Shown one piece after another: positions 61,507 through 64,000 of a stretch of 64,000 nt of DNA. The notes beneath the pieces were generated by a model. It saw nothing but the letters and a program-made list of their open reading frames with translations, searched no databases and was not told the origin of the DNA. The position numbers and the translations under genes were made by a program. The first letter of the stretch is position 1. Each line of letters opens with the position of its first letter. This DNA comes from Euonymus europaeus (Eukaryota > Streptophyta > Magnoliopsida > Celastrales > Celastraceae). The DNA is taken from positions 8,506,501 through 8,570,500 of the forward strand of contig OY756965.1 in assembly GCA_963580455.1 (NCBI GenBank), written 5' to 3'.

Positions 61507-61740
61507 ACAAATGGACAAAACCGTTAAAAGCTCCTCCATATAGAGAGTTGAGCAACTTCGGACCATCAAAGTTGCTCGGTGTACACTTTTTATTAATCTT
61601 CTATGTCCAATGTTACGAGTATAAGCTTCGTAGATTATTTCGATGCCAAAACAACAACTTTCTATTACAAATGGACAAAACCTTTTAAAGCTCCTCCATA
61701 GAGAGAGTTGAGCAACTTTGGACCATCAAAGTTGCTCGGT

Positions 61741-62105
61741 GTACACTTTTTATTGTTCTTTTATGTCAAATTTTACGAGTATAAGATTCCGATATTTTTT
61801 CGATTCCAAAACACCAACTTTCTGTGACAAATGGACAAAACCGTTGAAAGCACTTCCATATAGAGAGTTGAGCAACTTCGGACCATCGAAGTTGCTCGGT
61901 GTACACTTTTTATTAATCTTCTATGTCCAATGTTACGAGTATAAACTTCGTAGATTATTTCGATGCCAAAACAACTACTTTCAGTTACAAATGGACAAAA
62001 CTGTTAAAAGCTCCACCACAGAGAGAGTTGAGCAACTTCGGACTATCAATGTTGCTAGGTGTACACATTTTATTGTTCTTCTATGTCCAATTTTACGAGT
62101 ATAAG
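61741..62105 (-). repeat. Inverted-arm segment with a second copy 1,437 bp away
   Basis: This 365-bp segment matches 63,178-63,542 with a handful of substitutions (for example agcacttcc against agctcttcc, and ggactatc against ggaccatc). Shared markers are ctttctgtgac, ccgttgaaag, aacttcgtagatt, aactactttcagttac and gctccaccacagag. The spacing is nine monomers. Flanking monomers match less well, so this is the best-preserved part of an older 9-mer duplication. Confidence 0.75.
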
Positions 62106-63177
62106 CTTCTGGAATTATTTCTATGCAAAACACCAACTTTCTATGACAAATGGACAAAACCATTAAAAGCTCCTCCATATAGAGAGTTGAGCAACTTTGG
62201 ACCATCAAAGTTGCTCGGTGTACACTTTTTATTGTTGTTCTATGTCCAATGTTACGAGTATAAGCTTGGTAGATTATTTCGATGCCAAAACAACAACTTT
62301 CTATTACAAATGGACAAAACCGTTAGAAGCTCCTCCATAGAGAGAGTTGAGCAATATTGTACCATCAAAGTTGCTCGGTGTACACTTTTTATTGTTTTTT
62401 TTTGTCAAATTTTACGAGTATAAGATTCCGATATTTTTTCGATTCCAAAACGCCAACTTTCTATGACAAATGGACAAAACCGTTAAAAGCTCCTCCATAT
62501 ATAGAGTTGAGCAAGTTCAGACCATCAAAGTTGCTCGGTGTACCTTTTTTATTGTTTTCTATGTCCAATTTAACGAGTATAAGCTTTCGTTATTATTTCG
62601 ATGCCAAAACACCACTTTCTATGATAAATGGACAAAACCTTTAAAGGATCCCAAATAGAGAGAGTTGAGCAACTTCGGACCATCAAAGTTGCTCGGTGTA
62701 CACTTTTTATTGTTGTTCTATGTCCAATGTTACGAGTATAGGCTCTGTAGATTATTTCGATGCCAAAACAACAACTTTCTATTACAAATGGACAAAACCG
62801 TTAAAAGCTCCTTCATAGAGAGAGTTGAGCAACTTTGGACCATCAAAGTTGCTCGGTGTAGACTTTTTATTGTTCTTTTATGTCAAATTTTACGAGTATA
62901 AGATTCCGATATTTTCTCGATTCCAAAACACCAACTTTCTATGACAAATGGACAAAACCGTTAAAAGCTCCTCCATAAAGAGAGTTGAGCAACTTCGGAC
63001 CATCGAAGTTGCTCGGTGTACACTTTTTATTAATCTTCTATGTCCAATGTTACGAGTATAAACTTCGTAGATTATTTCGATGCCAAAACAACAACTTTCA
63101 GTTACAAATGGACAAAACCGGTAAAAGCTCCAACATAGAGAGAGTTGAGCAACTTCGAACCATCAAAGTTGCTCGGT

Positions 63178-63542
63178 GTACACTTTTTATTGTTCTTTTA
63201 TGTCAAATTTTACGAGTATAAGATTCCGATATTTTTTCGATTCCAAAACACCAACTTTCTGTGACAAATGGACAAAACCGTTGAAAGCTCTTCCATATAG
63301 AGAGTTGAGCAACTTCGGACCATCGAAGTTGCTCGGTGTACACTTTTTATTAATCTTCTATGTCCAATGTTACGAGTATAAACTTCGTAGATTATTTCGA
63401 TGCCAAAACAACTACTTTCAGTTACAAATGGACAAAACCGTTAAAAGCTCCACCACAGAGAGAGTTGAGCAACTTCGGACCATCAATGTTGCTAGGTGTA
63501 CACATTTTATTGTTCTTCTATGTCCAATTTTACGAGTATAAG
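63178..63542 (-). repeat. Second copy of the 365-bp inverted-arm segment
   Basis: This is the partner of 61,741-62,105 at +1,437 bp, with the same unusual variants in the same order. Neighbouring units at 62,895-63,177 also resemble it in part (catcgaagttgctcgg, aacttcgtag). Confidence 0.75.
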
Positions 63543-64000
63543 CTTCCGAGATTATTTCGTTGCCAAAACAACAACTTTCTATGACAAATGGACAAAACCG
63601 TTAAAAGCTCCTCCATAGCGAGAGTTGAGCAACTTCGGACCATCAAAGTTGCGCGGTGTACACTTGTTGTTGTTCTTCTATGTCTAATTTTACGAGTATA
63701 AGCTTCCTATATTATTTTAATGCCAAAACGACAATTTTCTATGACAAATGGACAAAACTGTTAAAAGCTCGTCCATATAGAGAGTTGAGCAACTTTCGGA
63801 TCATCAAAGTTGCTCCGTGTACACTTTTTATTGTTCTTTTATGTTCGATTTTCCGAGTATAGTTTTCGTTATTATTTCAATGCCAAAACACCAACTTTAT
63901 ATGAGAAATGGACAAAACCGTTAAAAGATCCCAAATAGAGAGAGTTCAGCAACTTCGGACCATCAAAATTGCTCGGTGTACATTTTTTAGTGTTCTTCTA

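Larger units (their letters stand above)
1..64000. repeat. Continuous ~160-bp satellite array filling the window
   Basis: Every part of the window aligns by eye to one monomer of 159-161 bp. Landmarks recur in fixed order: ctcgtaaaat, then agaacaataaaaagtgta, the gcaactttgatggtccgaag dyad, the ggttttgtccat box, ggcatcgaaataatct, and an aagcttata end. Left of about 61,464 these read on the plus strand; right of it they read on the minus strand. No stretch above a few bases lacks satellite homology, so there is no intergenic space, gene or mobile element to report. A hand count of one C monomer gave 28 C and 33 G in 160 bp. The role is inferred: long homogeneous tandem arrays with near-nucleosomal units are typical of centromeres or pericentromeric heterochromatin. 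Nothing in the sequence proves kinetochore function. Confidence 0.97.
61464..64000 (-). repeat. Inverted satellite arm of diverged monomers
   Basis: About 16 monomers lie in the opposite orientation to the rest of the window. Reverse-strand landmarks recur: ccaaaacaccaactttc, atggacaaaaccg, agagagttgagcaac, catcaaagttgctcgg, tacactttttattg and acgagtataag. They include forms not seen to the left, such as ttaatcttctatgtcc with aatgttacgag, and gattccgatattttttcga. The last units (after about 63,690) are the most altered (cttcctatattattttaatg, gttcgattttccgag), which may mean the array edge is near. That is inference. Confidence 0.9.

Noticed and set aside
61923..62423. A 166-codon plus-strand open frame in the inverted arm
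   Set aside because: It is longer than the others only because some monomers there are 159 bp, a multiple of three, so the frame survives over three units. The protein is the same satellite translation repeated.
1..64000. CRISPR array
   Set aside because: There are no short identical repeats separated by unique spacers. The whole unit of about 160 bp repeats, and there are no cas genes.
61437..64000. Inversion as a fold-back sequencing artefact
   Set aside because: The right arm is not a mirror of the left: it has its own subtypes and internal 9-mer relation. A fold-back would give near-exact reverse complement. A misassembly between two genuine arrays cannot be excluded from the sequence alone.
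1..64000. Telomere repeats, rRNA or tRNA genes
   Set aside because: No runs of telomeric hexamers or heptamers, no rRNA-like conserved blocks and no tRNA-like arm patterns were seen. The ~160-bp phase is never interrupted.

Overview
This 64-kb window is satellite DNA from end to end. I see no protein-coding gene, RNA gene, transposable element or unique-sequence stretch in it. The basic unit is a monomer of 159-161 bp, about 38% G+C, repeated roughly 400 times. A reading-frame scan yields many 60-120 aa open frames, but they are the same few frames recurring once or twice per satellite unit and are not annotated as genes. A homogeneous eukaryotic array this long is most simply read as (peri)centromeric satellite. 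The near-nucleosomal unit length and an Arabidopsis-CEN-like 20-nt stretch, recalled from memory, make a plant (perhaps Brassicaceae) the best guess, but the taxon is not established.

Monomers fall into subtypes that I name A to H from diagnostic bases. The commonest local order is A-B-C-D (161+160+160+159 = 640 bp), often expanded with E and, further right, with F, G and H. On top of this sit several local higher-order repeats (HORs), each a tandem duplication or triplication of a long monomer string: a 20-mer of 3,202 bp x2 (162-6,564), a 13-mer of 2,080 bp x2 (7,205-11,364), A-B-C-D tetramers (12,964-16,164), an 18-mer of 2,881 bp x2 plus a deleted third copy (18,244-about 26,086), a 640-bp tetramer x2 (28,007-29,286), a 15-mer of 2,421 bp x2 with a nested 663-bp duplication (35,361-40,865), and a 21-mer of 3,354 bp x3 (about 45,113-55,174). 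Copies within an HOR are nearly identical, while monomers of different subtype differ much more.

Several HOR junctions can be placed exactly: the junction monomer is a chimera of the two parental monomers, and unrecombined parents remain at the outer edges. That is the signature of homologous unequal crossover between monomers in register.

At about 61,464 the array flips orientation. All monomers to the left are on one strand and all to the right (to 64,000) are on the other. The junction has perfect 20-bp inverted arms around a 30-nt spacer. The inverted arm is built from more diverged monomers. The most noteworthy points are this inversion, the 21-mer triplication, a monomer lengthened by an internal 24-bp duplication that was then amplified, and a hairpin-capable dyad that is intact in some subtypes and broken in others.
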